Assembly (NCBI GenBank): GCA_964550655.1
Contig: CAZKAQ010000018.1
Coordinates: 1 to 47,743, forward strand
Direction of reading: 5' to 3'
Length of the DNA: 47,743 nt
Source of the DNA: GCA-1730015 sp964550655
Lineage (GTDB): Bacteria; Pseudomonadota; Gammaproteobacteria; Granulosicoccales; Granulosicoccaceae
Positions 16,343 through 24,792 of the stretch are shown here, in pieces. How positions within the stretch are numbered: the first letter of the stretch is position 1; every line of letters starts with the position of its first letter. The translations under genes and the position numbers were made by a program. The notes beneath the pieces were generated by a model that did not search any database, was not told the origin of the DNA, and saw only the letters and a program-made list of their open reading frames with translations.

Positions 16343-17188
16343 TTGAACATCTGGCTATTTAAAAATTGGTTTGTGATAGTTGTTGCCCGCTTAATGCTGG
16401 TTGCAGGGCTTGCTGTGACGGTGTCGTGCAGTGTGCCGGCTTATCAAAAAATTGATCAACAGGCAGAACAGGCGGGCTTGCAGCGTGCCACAGTGCAGGG
16501 CCGGAAATTCCGCCATGTGGTCTACTCATCAATCAAGAGCAATACCGACACCATTCATATTTACATCGAAGGCGATGGTGCGAACTGGAAATGGAACCGC
16601 GTTGTTAAAGCAGATCCGACTCCGCAACGATCCTTAATGCTCGATCTGATGAGCACTGACAGAGGCAATGTGCTCTACCTTGGCAGGCCGTGTTATCTGG
16701 GACTCGAACTTGATGACGCCTGTGATGCAGACCATTGGACCTACGAACGCTACTCGGAGCAAGTCGTTAGTAGCATGGTTGAGGTGATCAAAGCGCAGGC
16801 CGGTCATTTTAAGAAAGTCGTTCTGATAGGACACAGTGGCGGTGGTGCACTGGCACTACTTATTGCAGAGCACCTGCCGGCAGTGTCTGCAGTGGTCACT
16901 ATTGCCGGTATTATCGATACCGATGCCTGGACTGCTCACCACGGTCACACCAGGCTGGTCGGGTCGTTAAACCCTGCCAAACGTAGTTCGTTGCCCGACA
17001 AAATTAAACAACTGCATCTGGTTGGCGGACGCGATGCAAACATACCTCCTGCGCTTGTGCGGCAGTGGATCAACCGCCAGCCCGGTGTCAGACTTTGGGA
17101 GGTGCCAGGTAACTCGCATACCTGTTGCTGGAATAAAAACTGGCCCGCTGTGTTGCTGTGGATTGCATCTTCAACTGGTCGTACCTGA
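16343..17188 (+). CDS. Alpha/beta-hydrolase fold protein, membrane-anchored or exported
   Basis: The 281-residue product has the nucleophile elbow GHSGGG (LIGHSGGGALALL), a plausible acid in HLVGGRDANIPP and a catalytic His in VPGNSHTCCW. It would act as an esterase, lipase or similar hydrolase. The N-terminus has a hydrophobic segment ending VTVSCSVPAY, which resembles a weak lipoprotein cleavage site (Cys about residue 29). The start is unclear: a TTG at 16343 gives the full signal, an ATG at 16394 gives a shorter one, and neither has a good ribosome site. It converges with the phosphodiesterase gene 17 bases away. Confidence 0.8.
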   Translation: MNIWLFKNWFVIVVARLMLVAGLAVTVSCSVPAYQKIDQQAEQAGLQRATVQGRKFRHVVYSSIKSNTDTIHIYIEGDGANWKWNRVVKADPTPQRSLMLDLMSTDRGNVLYLGRPCYLGLELDDACDADHWTYERYSEQVVSSMVEVIKAQAGHFKKVVLIGHSGGGALALLIAEHLPAVSAVVTIAGIIDTDAWTAHHGHTRLVGSLNPAKRSSLPDKIKQLHLVGGRDANIPPALVRQWINRQPGVRLWEVPGNSHTCCWNKNWPAVLLWIASSTGRT

Positions 17189-17205
17189 CTGCACTCAAAA
17201 CCCGA

Positions 17206-17958
17206 TCAACCATGTACTGCCAGAAGTTCTTTGGGGTAGTTGGTAAATACGCCATCCACTCCGATCTCAAATAGTTTGCCCGCCGACTCTGCAGTGTTCA
17301 CGGTGTAGCAGTAAACACCCAGTCCCTGCTCTTTATAAGCGTCTGTTTTTTCTTTAGTGAGTAGCGAGTTTGCATGCAGGTGAATATTACTTGCGCCCAC
17401 TTCACTGGCGAGCTGTTGCCAGTCAGGTGGTGCGACAAGGTACAAACTTGATCTTGGAATTTGAGGCAACCTGACGGATGCACGTTGCATAACAACATGA
17501 CTGAAGCTTGAGATCACTATGTCTGGCAACTCAGGCAATTGATTGAGCAGATCGGCAATTGCATCTGTGGTAGGCAGTTCCCAGCCGCTGCAAGGTTTAA
17601 TTTCGAGATTAATACCAAGGTTCAGTTCAGAGGCGAGTTGCAGGCACTCTGTGAAGGTCGCGATGCGCTCATCTTTAAATTCACTGCCAAACCAGCTGCC
17701 GGCGTCAAGAGACTTTAAAGCGGCGAGGTCATGTTCTATGACCAGCCCGCGGCCGTTGCTGCAGCGATCGAGTCCGTCGTCATGAAACAGTACCGGTATC
17801 CCATCGCGTGAAATATTGACGTCGATTTCAATCCAGCTCGCGCCGTAGTCTGATGCCAGCTGAATTGCTGCGAGTGTGTTTTCCGGGGCATTACCGCTCG
17901 CCCCCCGGTGGGCAATGATTCGGGGCATTTTGTCTGCAGTCATGGCTGTGGCACTCAT
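17206..17958 (-). CDS. Glycerophosphodiester phosphodiesterase family protein (UgpQ-like)
   Basis: Hydrolyses glycerophosphodiesters to glycerol-3-phosphate and an alcohol. The 250-residue product carries the GDPD signature: IIAHRGASGNAPENTLAA near residues 14-31, then the metal-binding SWIEIDVNISRDGIPVLFHD with E-x-D and HD. EIKP lies in the middle, and the late motif VYCYTVNTAE is typical of the barrel's end. No signal peptide, so cytoplasmic like UgpQ. Met residues at positions 1, 6 and 11 are all possible starts. Confidence 0.9.
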   Translation of the reverse strand: MSATAMTADKMPRIIAHRGASGNAPENTLAAIQLASDYGASWIEIDVNISRDGIPVLFHDDGLDRCSNGRGLVIEHDLAALKSLDAGSWFGSEFKDERIATFTECLQLASELNLGINLEIKPCSGWELPTTDAIADLLNQLPELPDIVISSFSHVVMQRASVRLPQIPRSSLYLVAPPDWQQLASEVGASNIHLHANSLLTKEKTDAYKEQGLGVYCYTVNTAESAGKLFEIGVDGVFTNYPKELLAVHG

Positions 17959-18139
17959 GTTTTGAATACTTTTATCAGTTAGTCTAATTGTTTACTGGGC
18001 AGTACGTGTCGATTACACTGGGCGAAAGCGAGTTTTATCTGGCTAGTTTCTCACCTGCCAGCTCGATGCGATAATACTAAATGACAAGTGGCAGCATCAG
18101 ACACTTACCCGTTTGTGAATCCAAGTCCTGCGAGAGTCA

Positions 18140-19660
18140 ATGGCGTCTGAACCGGAACGCAAACACAAGACCAGCCAGCCGATGTGGCGGCAGCTCATCC
18201 GCTTGTCCAGTGATCGCGGAGACAGCCTGCAAAGCCAGCTAAGGCGCGCCCTGGTTACTGCTATTCTTGACGGGCATATCCCGCATCACCGGCCATTGCC
18301 GTCATCACGTGAACTTGCGCGCCAACTCGGTGTGGCACGTAATACCGTGGTGCATGCCTACCAGCACCTGATGGACGAAGGCTATCTGCTGGCGCAGGAG
18401 CGGCGTGGTTACTTTGTCAATTCCGAACTTGTGAACAGTCGTCTTGCCAGAGCGCCGCAACCGGTAATAAGCAATGCCGAATCCCCGGACTGGCAAAAGC
18501 GATTTCTAACCCGGCCTTCAGAACAACGCAATCTTGATCCGCTTCTGGGTCGCTGGCGCAATTACGAATTTCCATTCACAGCAGGACAGACCGACCCGGC
18601 GCTGTTCCCTATTAATGAATGGCGTGAGTGTTGTCGTCAGTCTCTGGCAGTGCAGGCAATTACCGAATGGATGCCGGACTCGGTAGACAATGATGATCCG
18701 TTGTTGCTTGAGCAGATATCAAACCGCGTTTTACCACCGCGCGGTCTGTGGGTATCAACTGATCAGGTACTGGTTACTATGGGTGCGCAGAACGCGCTTT
18801 ATATACTTGCCCGCCTGTTGGTCAATGAGGGAGATAATGTTGGCTTTGAAGATCCAGGTTATCCGGATGCGCGTAACATCTTCAAACTCAGAAACTGCAA
18901 CCTGATTCCGCTTGAGGTAGATGAACAGGGTCTTGTCGTTGATGATCGTATAAACGAGTGCGATGTTGTTTTTTGTACGCCGAGTCATCAGTCACCGACT
19001 ACAGCGACTATGTCTCTTGAACGCCGTCATGAACTGCTAAGGCGTGCATCAGAACATGACATACTAATCATTGAAGATGACTATGAAAGTGAACTCAATT
19101 TTGCCGGTGCGCCAACGCCTGCACTGAAAAGTCTTGATGGTAACGACCGGGTTATCTATGTTGGCAGTTTATCTAAAACTTTGGCTCCAGGGCTCAGGCT
19201 CGGTTACATGGTTGGCCCTGTTGAGTTAATAGACGAAGCGCGAGCTTTACGACGTTTAATGCTCAGGCATCCACCGTCAAACAATCAAAATGCCGTAGCG
19301 CACTTTCTGGCACTGGGTCATCACGATTCACTGGTGCACAGGATATCTTCAAGTTACAAGCTTCGCTGGCAGGCACTGGATGATGCACTGACCGAGTTTA
19401 TGCCGGACTCAAGTAGCGCACCTGCCTTTGGTGGCAGTGCCTTCTGGGTTAAGATGCCTGACCGGGCAGATCCGGATCGTGTACAGGAGGAGGCAAGTAA
19501 AAACGGCATACTCGTGGTTTCCGGCAACCCCTACTATATGCAGCCGACCGCAACTGAAGCGTACTTGCGCATAGGTTTTTCTTCTATACCGGTTGAAAAA
19601 ATACGACCTGGAATTCAAAAACTTGCCGAGCTGATTAATCAAATGAGAGAAACTACATAG
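18140..19660 (+). CDS. MocR/PdxR-type regulator (GntR helix-turn-helix fused to aminotransferase fold)
   Basis: The 506-residue product has a GntR winged helix at residues 25-95 (LPSSRELARQLGVARNTVVH). A class-I aminotransferase domain follows, with the PLP-binding lysine in VGSLSKTLAPGLRLGY and the upstream Asp in IIEDDYESE. MocR proteins use PLP or PLP-amino acid adducts to control vitamin B6, GABA, taurine or other amino compound genes. It lies upstream of, and in the same direction as, the dehydrogenase-transporter-sarcosine oxidase locus and is a good candidate for its regulator. The target is not proven by sequence. Confidence 0.92.
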   Translation: MASEPERKHKTSQPMWRQLIRLSSDRGDSLQSQLRRALVTAILDGHIPHHRPLPSSRELARQLGVARNTVVHAYQHLMDEGYLLAQERRGYFVNSELVNSRLARAPQPVISNAESPDWQKRFLTRPSEQRNLDPLLGRWRNYEFPFTAGQTDPALFPINEWRECCRQSLAVQAITEWMPDSVDNDDPLLLEQISNRVLPPRGLWVSTDQVLVTMGAQNALYILARLLVNEGDNVGFEDPGYPDARNIFKLRNCNLIPLEVDEQGLVVDDRINECDVVFCTPSHQSPTTATMSLERRHELLRRASEHDILIIEDDYESELNFAGAPTPALKSLDGNDRVIYVGSLSKTLAPGLRLGYMVGPVELIDEARALRRLMLRHPPSNNQNAVAHFLALGHHDSLVHRISSSYKLRWQALDDALTEFMPDSSSAPAFGGSAFWVKMPDRADPDRVQEEASKNGILVVSGNPYYMQPTATEAYLRIGFSSIPVEKIRPGIQKLAELINQMRETT

Positions 19661-19748
19661 TTGCCTGCTTTGAATAGTATGAAACTTCAAGAGGCATTAT
19701 TATTAACTTCTGCATTACCAATCTACGTTAGCGAATTGAGGAAACAAA

Positions 19749-20624
19749 ATGGCTAAAAAAGTTGCATTTATAGGCTTGGGTGTTATGGGTTATCCGATGG
19801 CTGGTCACCTGGCGAGTGCCGGTCACAATGTTTCTGTTTATAACCGTACCAAAGCCAAAGCAGATAAGTGGGCTACAGAGCACAAAGGCGCGGCCAGTGC
19901 CACACCGCGTGAAGCAGCTGAAGGCGCTGATGTCGTTATGATGTGTGTTGGTAATGATGATGACATTCGCTCCGTTGTTTATGGCGATGATGGTGTGATG
20001 GCAGGTCTTGCCGAAGGCGCAATTCTTGTCGATCACACAACCGCTTCGGCCACAATCGCTCATGAACTGGCTGAAGCTTGTACAGCGATAAAAGCCGGCT
20101 TTATTGATGGTCCGGTTTCAGGGGGTCAGGCTGGTGCTGAAAACGGCGCGCTTGCCATCATGTGTGGTGGTGATCAAAAAACCTACGACGCAGTTTCAGA
20201 CACTCTGGCAGCTTACGGAAAAAACATCGCACTCATTGGTGCAACAGGAGCCGGACAACTGACCAAAATGGTGAATCAGATTTGTATAGCGGGTTTGGTT
20301 CAGGCGCTGGCTGAAGGTGTTAATTTTGCGCAGGCGGCAGACCTTGATATCGAGAAGGTCATGGGTGTTGTCGGAGGCGGGGCGGCGCAGTCGTGGCAGT
20401 TAAACAACCGTTACGACACCATGGCAAAAAATGAATTCGATTTCGGCTTTGCTGTTGATTGGATGCGAAAGGATCTATCTATAGTGTTGAACGAAGCACG
20501 TAACAATGGCGCTTCAGTGCCGGTGACAGCTATGGTTGATCAGTACTATGCAGACGTGCAAAAAATGGGTGGTAACCGTTGGGACACGTCCAGTCTGATC
20601 GCCAGGCTGAAGCAATTCGGGTGA
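19749..20624 (+). CDS. NAD(P)-dependent beta-hydroxyacid dehydrogenase (3-hydroxyisobutyrate / tartronate semialdehyde type)
   Basis: The 291-residue product has the N-terminal Rossmann motif GLGVMGYPMAGHLASAGH, the substrate-binding DGPVSGGQAGAENG and the catalytic Lys in GAGQLTKMVNQI. It would oxidise or reduce a beta-hydroxyacid such as 3-hydroxyisobutyrate, glycerate or a related intermediate. GAGG precedes the ATG by seven bases. It is the first metabolic gene of the locus between the MocR regulator and the PotA-like ATPase; 250 bp with a palindrome separates it from the transporter, so it may be a separate transcript. Confidence 0.9.
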   Translation: MAKKVAFIGLGVMGYPMAGHLASAGHNVSVYNRTKAKADKWATEHKGAASATPREAAEGADVVMMCVGNDDDIRSVVYGDDGVMAGLAEGAILVDHTTASATIAHELAEACTAIKAGFIDGPVSGGQAGAENGALAIMCGGDQKTYDAVSDTLAAYGKNIALIGATGAGQLTKMVNQICIAGLVQALAEGVNFAQAADLDIEKVMGVVGGGAAQSWQLNNRYDTMAKNEFDFGFAVDWMRKDLSIVLNEARNNGASVPVTAMVDQYYADVQKMGGNRWDTSSLIARLKQFG

Positions 20625-20823
20625 AGTTATAAAAAATCAACCCAATGTCCGTTTTTTTAGTTAGAAATCTAGCGCATTTCTGCCTGCAGTTTAATTCCGG
20701 ATTGTTGGAATATTGATCAATCTTCAACGTTACTTCAAATTTCAGCAGAAATAACTTGGCAAATATCGGCATATGCAGTGTTAGTAGTTGCCAGTTGGGC
20801 CAAGCTACTGCAAACTGTCTAGA

Positions 20824-20853
20824 TTGAAAGTTAAATGTATCAGATATGATACA
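20824..20853 (+). promoter_or_regulatory. Promoter-operator region of the PotA-like gene
   Basis: TGTATCA-GATA-TGATACA (20836-20853) is a perfect 7-base inverted repeat. It contains a -10-like TATGAT (20845-20850), 15 bp from a -35-like TTGAAA (20824-20829). Such overlap suggests repression by a dimeric regulator, for instance a GntR-fold protein. A T-run follows, but the stem is AT-rich and only 21 bases precede the ATG, so an operator is favoured over a terminator. Confidence 0.45.
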
Positions 20854-20874
20854 CTTTTTTAAGTTTGGAACTTA

Positions 20875-21963
20875 ATGTCCGCACCAAAACCCCTGGTACA
20901 ATTCAAAAACGTTCAAAAGAGTTACGACGGCAAAATTCTCGTCGTAAAGGACTTAAATCTCGATGTAGAAACCGGAGAGTTTCTCACCATGCTCGGGCCG
21001 TCAGGCTCTGGCAAGACCACCTGTTTGATGATGCTGGCAGGCTTTGAGCCGGCAACTCATGGTGAGATCTACCTGAACGAAAACCCGATCAACAATGTAC
21101 CGCCGCACAAGCGGGGTATAGGCATGGTGTTCCAGAACTATGCACTGTTTCCTCATATGTCTGTGGCGGAAAATCTGGCCTTCCCGCTGGAAGTCCGCAA
21201 AATGTCAAAGGATGAACGCGAGAGTCGTGTTAAAAAAGCACTCGACATGGTTCAGTTGGGTGAATTCGGTGATCGAAGGCCCGCGCAACTCTCCGGTGGC
21301 CAGCAGCAACGGGTTGCGGTAGCACGGGCGCTGGTATTTGATCCGGAACTCGTTTTAATGGATGAGCCGCTCGGCGCATTGGATAAGAACCTGCGCGAAC
21401 AGATGCAGTATGAGATCAAGCATATACATGAGAACCTCGGTGTAACGGTTGTTTATGTAACCCATGATCAGTCCGAAGCATTAACCATGTCTAACCGTAT
21501 TGCTGTTTTCAATGACGGTGTAATTCAACAACTGGCGCCACCTGATGACTTATATGAGCGTCCCGAGAACGCATTCGTAGCGCAGTTTATCGGTGAGAAT
21601 AACAAGTTACGTGGCCGCGTTACTGACATTGATGGTGAGTATTGTGTTGTCCAGACTGCCGAAGGAGTACCAATTTACGCCATGGCGGTGAATGTATCAG
21701 AGCGTGGTGATGAATCTACTTTGTCATTGAGACCTGAGCGTGTTGTCGTCAGCCCCGAGGCAGGCACAATGCCGAACATATTTGAAGCCGAGGTGCTTGA
21801 ATTGATTTATCTCGGCGATCACATCCGCAGCAGGGTAGCGTTGCTGGGCCGTGATGATTTTATTATTAAAGTACCCAACTCTGCGGATCATGCTTTTCTC
21901 AAAGAAGGAGAAATTATTACCGTCGGTTGGCTGCAAGAGGATTGCAGGGCACTTGACGCGTGA
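20875..21963 (+). CDS. PotA-like ABC transporter ATP-binding protein
   Basis: ATPase of a polyamine-type importer. The 362 residues contain Walker A GPSGSGKTT (about 43-51), the signature LSGGQQQRVAVARAL, Walker B LVLMDEPLGALD and the switch His in YVTHDQSEAL. A C-terminal TOBE-type regulatory domain runs from about 240 to 360. Length and motifs match PotA/FbpC-like proteins. It heads the transporter genes, followed by receptor and two permease genes on the same strand. In context, with sarcosine oxidase downstream, the cargo may be a methylated amine or amino acid rather than a polyamine. Confidence 0.92.
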   Translation: MSAPKPLVQFKNVQKSYDGKILVVKDLNLDVETGEFLTMLGPSGSGKTTCLMMLAGFEPATHGEIYLNENPINNVPPHKRGIGMVFQNYALFPHMSVAENLAFPLEVRKMSKDERESRVKKALDMVQLGEFGDRRPAQLSGGQQQRVAVARALVFDPELVLMDEPLGALDKNLREQMQYEIKHIHENLGVTVVYVTHDQSEALTMSNRIAVFNDGVIQQLAPPDDLYERPENAFVAQFIGENNKLRGRVTDIDGEYCVVQTAEGVPIYAMAVNVSERGDESTLSLRPERVVVSPEAGTMPNIFEAEVLELIYLGDHIRSRVALLGRDDFIIKVPNSADHAFLKEGEIITVGWLQEDCRALDA

Positions 21964-22020
21964 ATGTGAATTAATGTGTATTCAGTTAACGTGTACGCAG
22001 CATGTGTTAGAAACAGGATT

Positions 22021-22095
22021 GTAAAGTAGTTGTATATCAATTCGGGTAGTTTAACTCCCGAACTTTACTGTAAGCCGGATTTTCCGGATTTTTTT
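22021..22095 (+). terminator. Structured leader and intrinsic terminator before the receptor gene
   Basis: CCGGA-ttt-TCCGG (22075-22087) is followed by seven T (22089-22095) and ends only 19 bases before the receptor ATG. Just upstream an irregular hairpin is formed by GTAAAGT with ACTTTAC and TTCGGG with CCCGAA (22021-22068). Transcripts entering from the PotA-like gene would meet this terminator, so it could be an attenuator. Confidence 0.6.
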
Positions 22096-22114
22096 AAAAC
22101 GAGGATGATTGCTA

Positions 22115-23194
22115 ATGAAAAAAGTAACCACATTACTCGCTGCCGGTCTTGCCGCAGCAGTGGGTGCCGCTAACGCTGCAGAGACTATTACCGTTGTTTC
22201 CTGGGGTGGTGCATACACCAAATCTCAGATTGAGGCGTACCACAAGCCGTGGATGGCAGCGACTGGTAACACAGTTGTTTCAGAAGACTATAACGGTGGC
22301 CTTTCAGAAGTGAAAGCGCAGGTTGAAGCCGGAAACGTTAAGTGGGATCTTATAGACGTTGAACTTTCAGACGCCGTTCGCGGTTGCGATGAAGGCCTGC
22401 TTGAAGAAGTAAGCATTGATGATTTCCCTGATGGTGCTGATGGTACTCCGGCGAAGGATGATTTCCTTCCAGGTACATACACAGACTGTGCTGTTGCCAA
22501 CATCGTATGGTCAACTATCTTTGCCTATGATTCTTCAAAGATAGAAGATGGCCCGTCATCAATCGCAGACTTCTTTGACACAGCTAATTTCCCGGGTAAG
22601 CGCGGTCTGCGCAAGAATCCTAAAGCAAACCTTGAAATGGCACTCATGGCTGATGGTGTAGCTGCAGATGAAGTCTATGATGTACTCGGCACTGAAGAAG
22701 GTATCGAGCGCGCATTCGCCAAGCTTGATTCTATAAAAGGTGATGTGATCTGGTGGGAAGCGGGTGCACAGCCTCCACAGCTTCTGGCTGACGGTGAAGT
22801 TGCAATGACCACTGCATACAATGGCCGTATCTTCAACGCTGTTGCATCTGAAGATAAGCCGTTTGAAATTGTATGGGACGGTCAGGTTTGGGATCTCGAT
22901 CTATGGGTTATGCCTAAAGGTGCTCCAAACAAGGAAGCAGCTCTGGACTTCCTGAAGTACTCAACCGGTACTGAAGCGCTGGCAGCACAGGCTAGCTGGA
23001 TCTCTTATGGTCCTGCGCGTAAGTCATCTTCCGCACTTGTTGGTTCTTTCCACGACAATCCTGATCTGGAAATGGCCGGTCACATGCCAACGGCACCTGA
23101 AAACCTGAAAAATGCTCTGCAGAACAACTTTGAGTTCTGGGCAGACAATCAGGATCAGCTGAACGAACAGTTCAACGCCTGGCTTGCTCAATAA
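22115..23194 (+). CDS. PotD-like periplasmic substrate-binding protein
   Basis: Periplasmic receptor of the ABC importer. The 359-residue product has a Sec signal peptide (MKKVTTLLAAGLAAAVGAAN, cleavage before AETITV). A type-II binding fold opens ITVVSWGGAYTKSQIEAY and contains VIWWEAGAQPPQLLADGEV, characteristic of spermidine/putrescine-family receptors. The ATG at 22115 is favoured over a TTG two codons earlier because GAGG is 10 bases upstream. It is bracketed by an upstream and a downstream intrinsic terminator, implying its level is set apart from the ATPase and permeases. Confidence 0.9.
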   Translation: MKKVTTLLAAGLAAAVGAANAAETITVVSWGGAYTKSQIEAYHKPWMAATGNTVVSEDYNGGLSEVKAQVEAGNVKWDLIDVELSDAVRGCDEGLLEEVSIDDFPDGADGTPAKDDFLPGTYTDCAVANIVWSTIFAYDSSKIEDGPSSIADFFDTANFPGKRGLRKNPKANLEMALMADGVAADEVYDVLGTEEGIERAFAKLDSIKGDVIWWEAGAQPPQLLADGEVAMTTAYNGRIFNAVASEDKPFEIVWDGQVWDLDLWVMPKGAPNKEAALDFLKYSTGTEALAAQASWISYGPARKSSSALVGSFHDNPDLEMAGHMPTAPENLKNALQNNFEFWADNQDQLNEQFNAWLAQ

Positions 23195-23212
23195 AAGCAG
23201 TATTGTGAAGTT

Positions 23213-23241
23213 CGCCCCGGGGTTCTCTCCGGGGCGTTTTT
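23213..23241 (+). terminator. Rho-independent terminator after the receptor gene
   Basis: An 8-bp GC-rich stem CGCCCCGG/CCGGGGCG with an 8-base loop, followed by TTTTT, begins 18 bases after the stop codon. Permease genes continue downstream on the same strand, so partial read-through is expected; it would give more receptor than permease. Confidence 0.9.
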
Positions 23242-23280
23242 ATAAATGATTTATTTACAGGTTAGGCAGCCGGGTAATAT

Positions 23281-24525
23281 ATGACCTCAACGGCCGATGA
23301 CGCCATCGACGACAAACTCCTGCAAAAGCGTCTTGATAAGGCGATGTTCAATCGCAGGCTTAAAGCGTTTATGCTGGTGCTCCCAATCCTGTTGTTTCTG
23401 TTAGTCGTATTTATTGTTCCTATCGGGTACTTTTTATTTCAGGGTATCTACGACAACACTTTTTCTTCAAACATGCCACAAACGACAGAAGCGTTGTCGG
23501 AGTGGGATGGATCTTCCGAGCCAACAGAAGAGATGTTTGCGGCCATAGTCGCCGACATGATTGTGGCGAGAGAAAACAAAACCATAGGCAGAGTTGCCAC
23601 ACGGGTTAACCGGGAGAAGCCTGGCTCTCGTTCGTTGTTTACCTCAAGTGCGCGTAAGGCGGCAAAACTCGAAGCGCCGTTTAAAGAAAGCCTGCCTGAT
23701 GTAAAAGCCAAGTGGAGTGATATTGAAGTCTGGCAGGGCATGAAAACAGCCTCCAGAAAGTTTACGCCCGGTTACTACGCGGCGGCCCTTGATCTAAAGC
23801 TGCAGAGTGACGGTTCAATTGTAAGGCAGGATGAAAAGCGCCGTATTCATATGATCCTTATGAAGCGCACGTTGCAGATTTCTTTTCTGGTGACAGTTTT
23901 TTGCCTGATACTGGGCTATCCGATAGCTTATCTGCTTGCTACTCTGCCGGTAAAAACTTCCAACCTTTTACTGATACTGGTACTGCTGCCGTTCTGGACA
24001 TCAATTCTGGTACGCACCACGGCATGGATTGCGATGCTGCAGTCGCAGGGTGTTATTAATGATCTGCTGGTGGTTTTTGGTATAACCGCAGACGATGCAC
24101 GCTTCTCACTGATCTATAACAAGCTTGGCACATTGATCGCGATGACGCATATTCTGCTGCCATTCATGATACTGCCGCTGTACTCGGTCATGAAAGGCAT
24201 ACCGCCAAGTTACGTTCGTGCAGCAAAGAGCCTGGGCGCTACTAACTGGACTGCGTTCTGGCGTGTCTATGCACCGCAGACTATCCCCGGTTTAGGGGCC
24301 GGCGCTATTTTAGTATTCATTGTGGCGATCGGTTACTACATTACCCCGGCACTGGTGGGTGGACAGGAAGGTACGATGATTTCCAACACCATTGATGGCC
24401 ACATGAGACAGTCGCTGAACTGGAATCTCGCGGCAGCACTTGCCGGCGTACTAATGGTCGTCGTGTTGTTCCTCTATTGGCTCTATGACCGCATAGTCGG
24501 TATAGACAACATGAAGCTCGGGTAA
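23281..24525 (+). CDS. PotB-like ABC transporter permease with inserted periplasmic domain
   Basis: Inner-membrane permease of the importer. The 414-residue product has a first membrane helix at about 30-55 (FMLVLPILLFLLVVFIVPIG). A hydrophilic stretch of about 140 residues (roughly 57-195) precedes the usual five-helix core. The coupling helix region YSVMKGIPPSYVRAAKSLGATNWTAFWRV, with the EAA-like loop, is at about 300-328. Typical PotB proteins are 275-310 residues long, so the extra domain between helices 1 and 2 is the notable feature and explains the length. The stop codon abuts the first copy of the 265-bp repeated element. Confidence 0.9.
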   Translation: MTSTADDAIDDKLLQKRLDKAMFNRRLKAFMLVLPILLFLLVVFIVPIGYFLFQGIYDNTFSSNMPQTTEALSEWDGSSEPTEEMFAAIVADMIVARENKTIGRVATRVNREKPGSRSLFTSSARKAAKLEAPFKESLPDVKAKWSDIEVWQGMKTASRKFTPGYYAAALDLKLQSDGSIVRQDEKRRIHMILMKRTLQISFLVTVFCLILGYPIAYLLATLPVKTSNLLLILVLLPFWTSILVRTTAWIAMLQSQGVINDLLVVFGITADDARFSLIYNKLGTLIAMTHILLPFMILPLYSVMKGIPPSYVRAAKSLGATNWTAFWRVYAPQTIPGLGAGAILVFIVAIGYYITPALVGGQEGTMISNTIDGHMRQSLNWNLAAALAGVLMVVVLFLYWLYDRIVGIDNMKLG

Positions 24526-24789
24526 GTGCACTGCAACATTCAAACGCTACAAATGAGTCGATCAATCAAAGTACTCAGGTCATGAATATGTTCTTACATG
24601 TAGTTCGGTATTTGGGATTTTTAAGAAATTTCGGGCGCACTTTAATTGACGCCCCTGCGGGAGTTTGTCATTCGGCCCATAGCGGCGTTATGGCTCTTGA
24701 AAAGGGAACAGCCATTTCCTGCGAACCATGCCTTGCTATGAACCGAATGACAAACTCTCATTCGCACCGTTTAAACGTTACAGTACACT
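24525..24789. repeat. 265-bp structured intercistronic element, copy 1
   Basis: Fills the gap between the two permease genes from the last base of one stop codon to three bases before the next ATG. Ends are imperfect inverted repeats of about 21 bases (24526-24546 with 24768-24788). Nested inside are a perfect 15-bp inverted pair (24661-24675 with 24743-24757), CATAGC/GCTATG (24678-24683 with 24735-24740) and ATGGCT/AGCCAT (24690-24695 with 24710-24715). The whole can fold as one long hairpin. About 73 percent identical to copy 2 over the last 138 bases without gaps. A frame 24582-24791 runs through it but shows no codon-position bias. Confidence 0.85.
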
Positions 24790-24792
24790 GAT

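Noticed and set aside
24582..24791. 69-codon frame inside repeat copy 1 as a real small gene
   Set aside because: The homologous frame in copy 2 shows as many first- and second-position as third-position changes, so no protein-level constraint; the fold is conserved instead.
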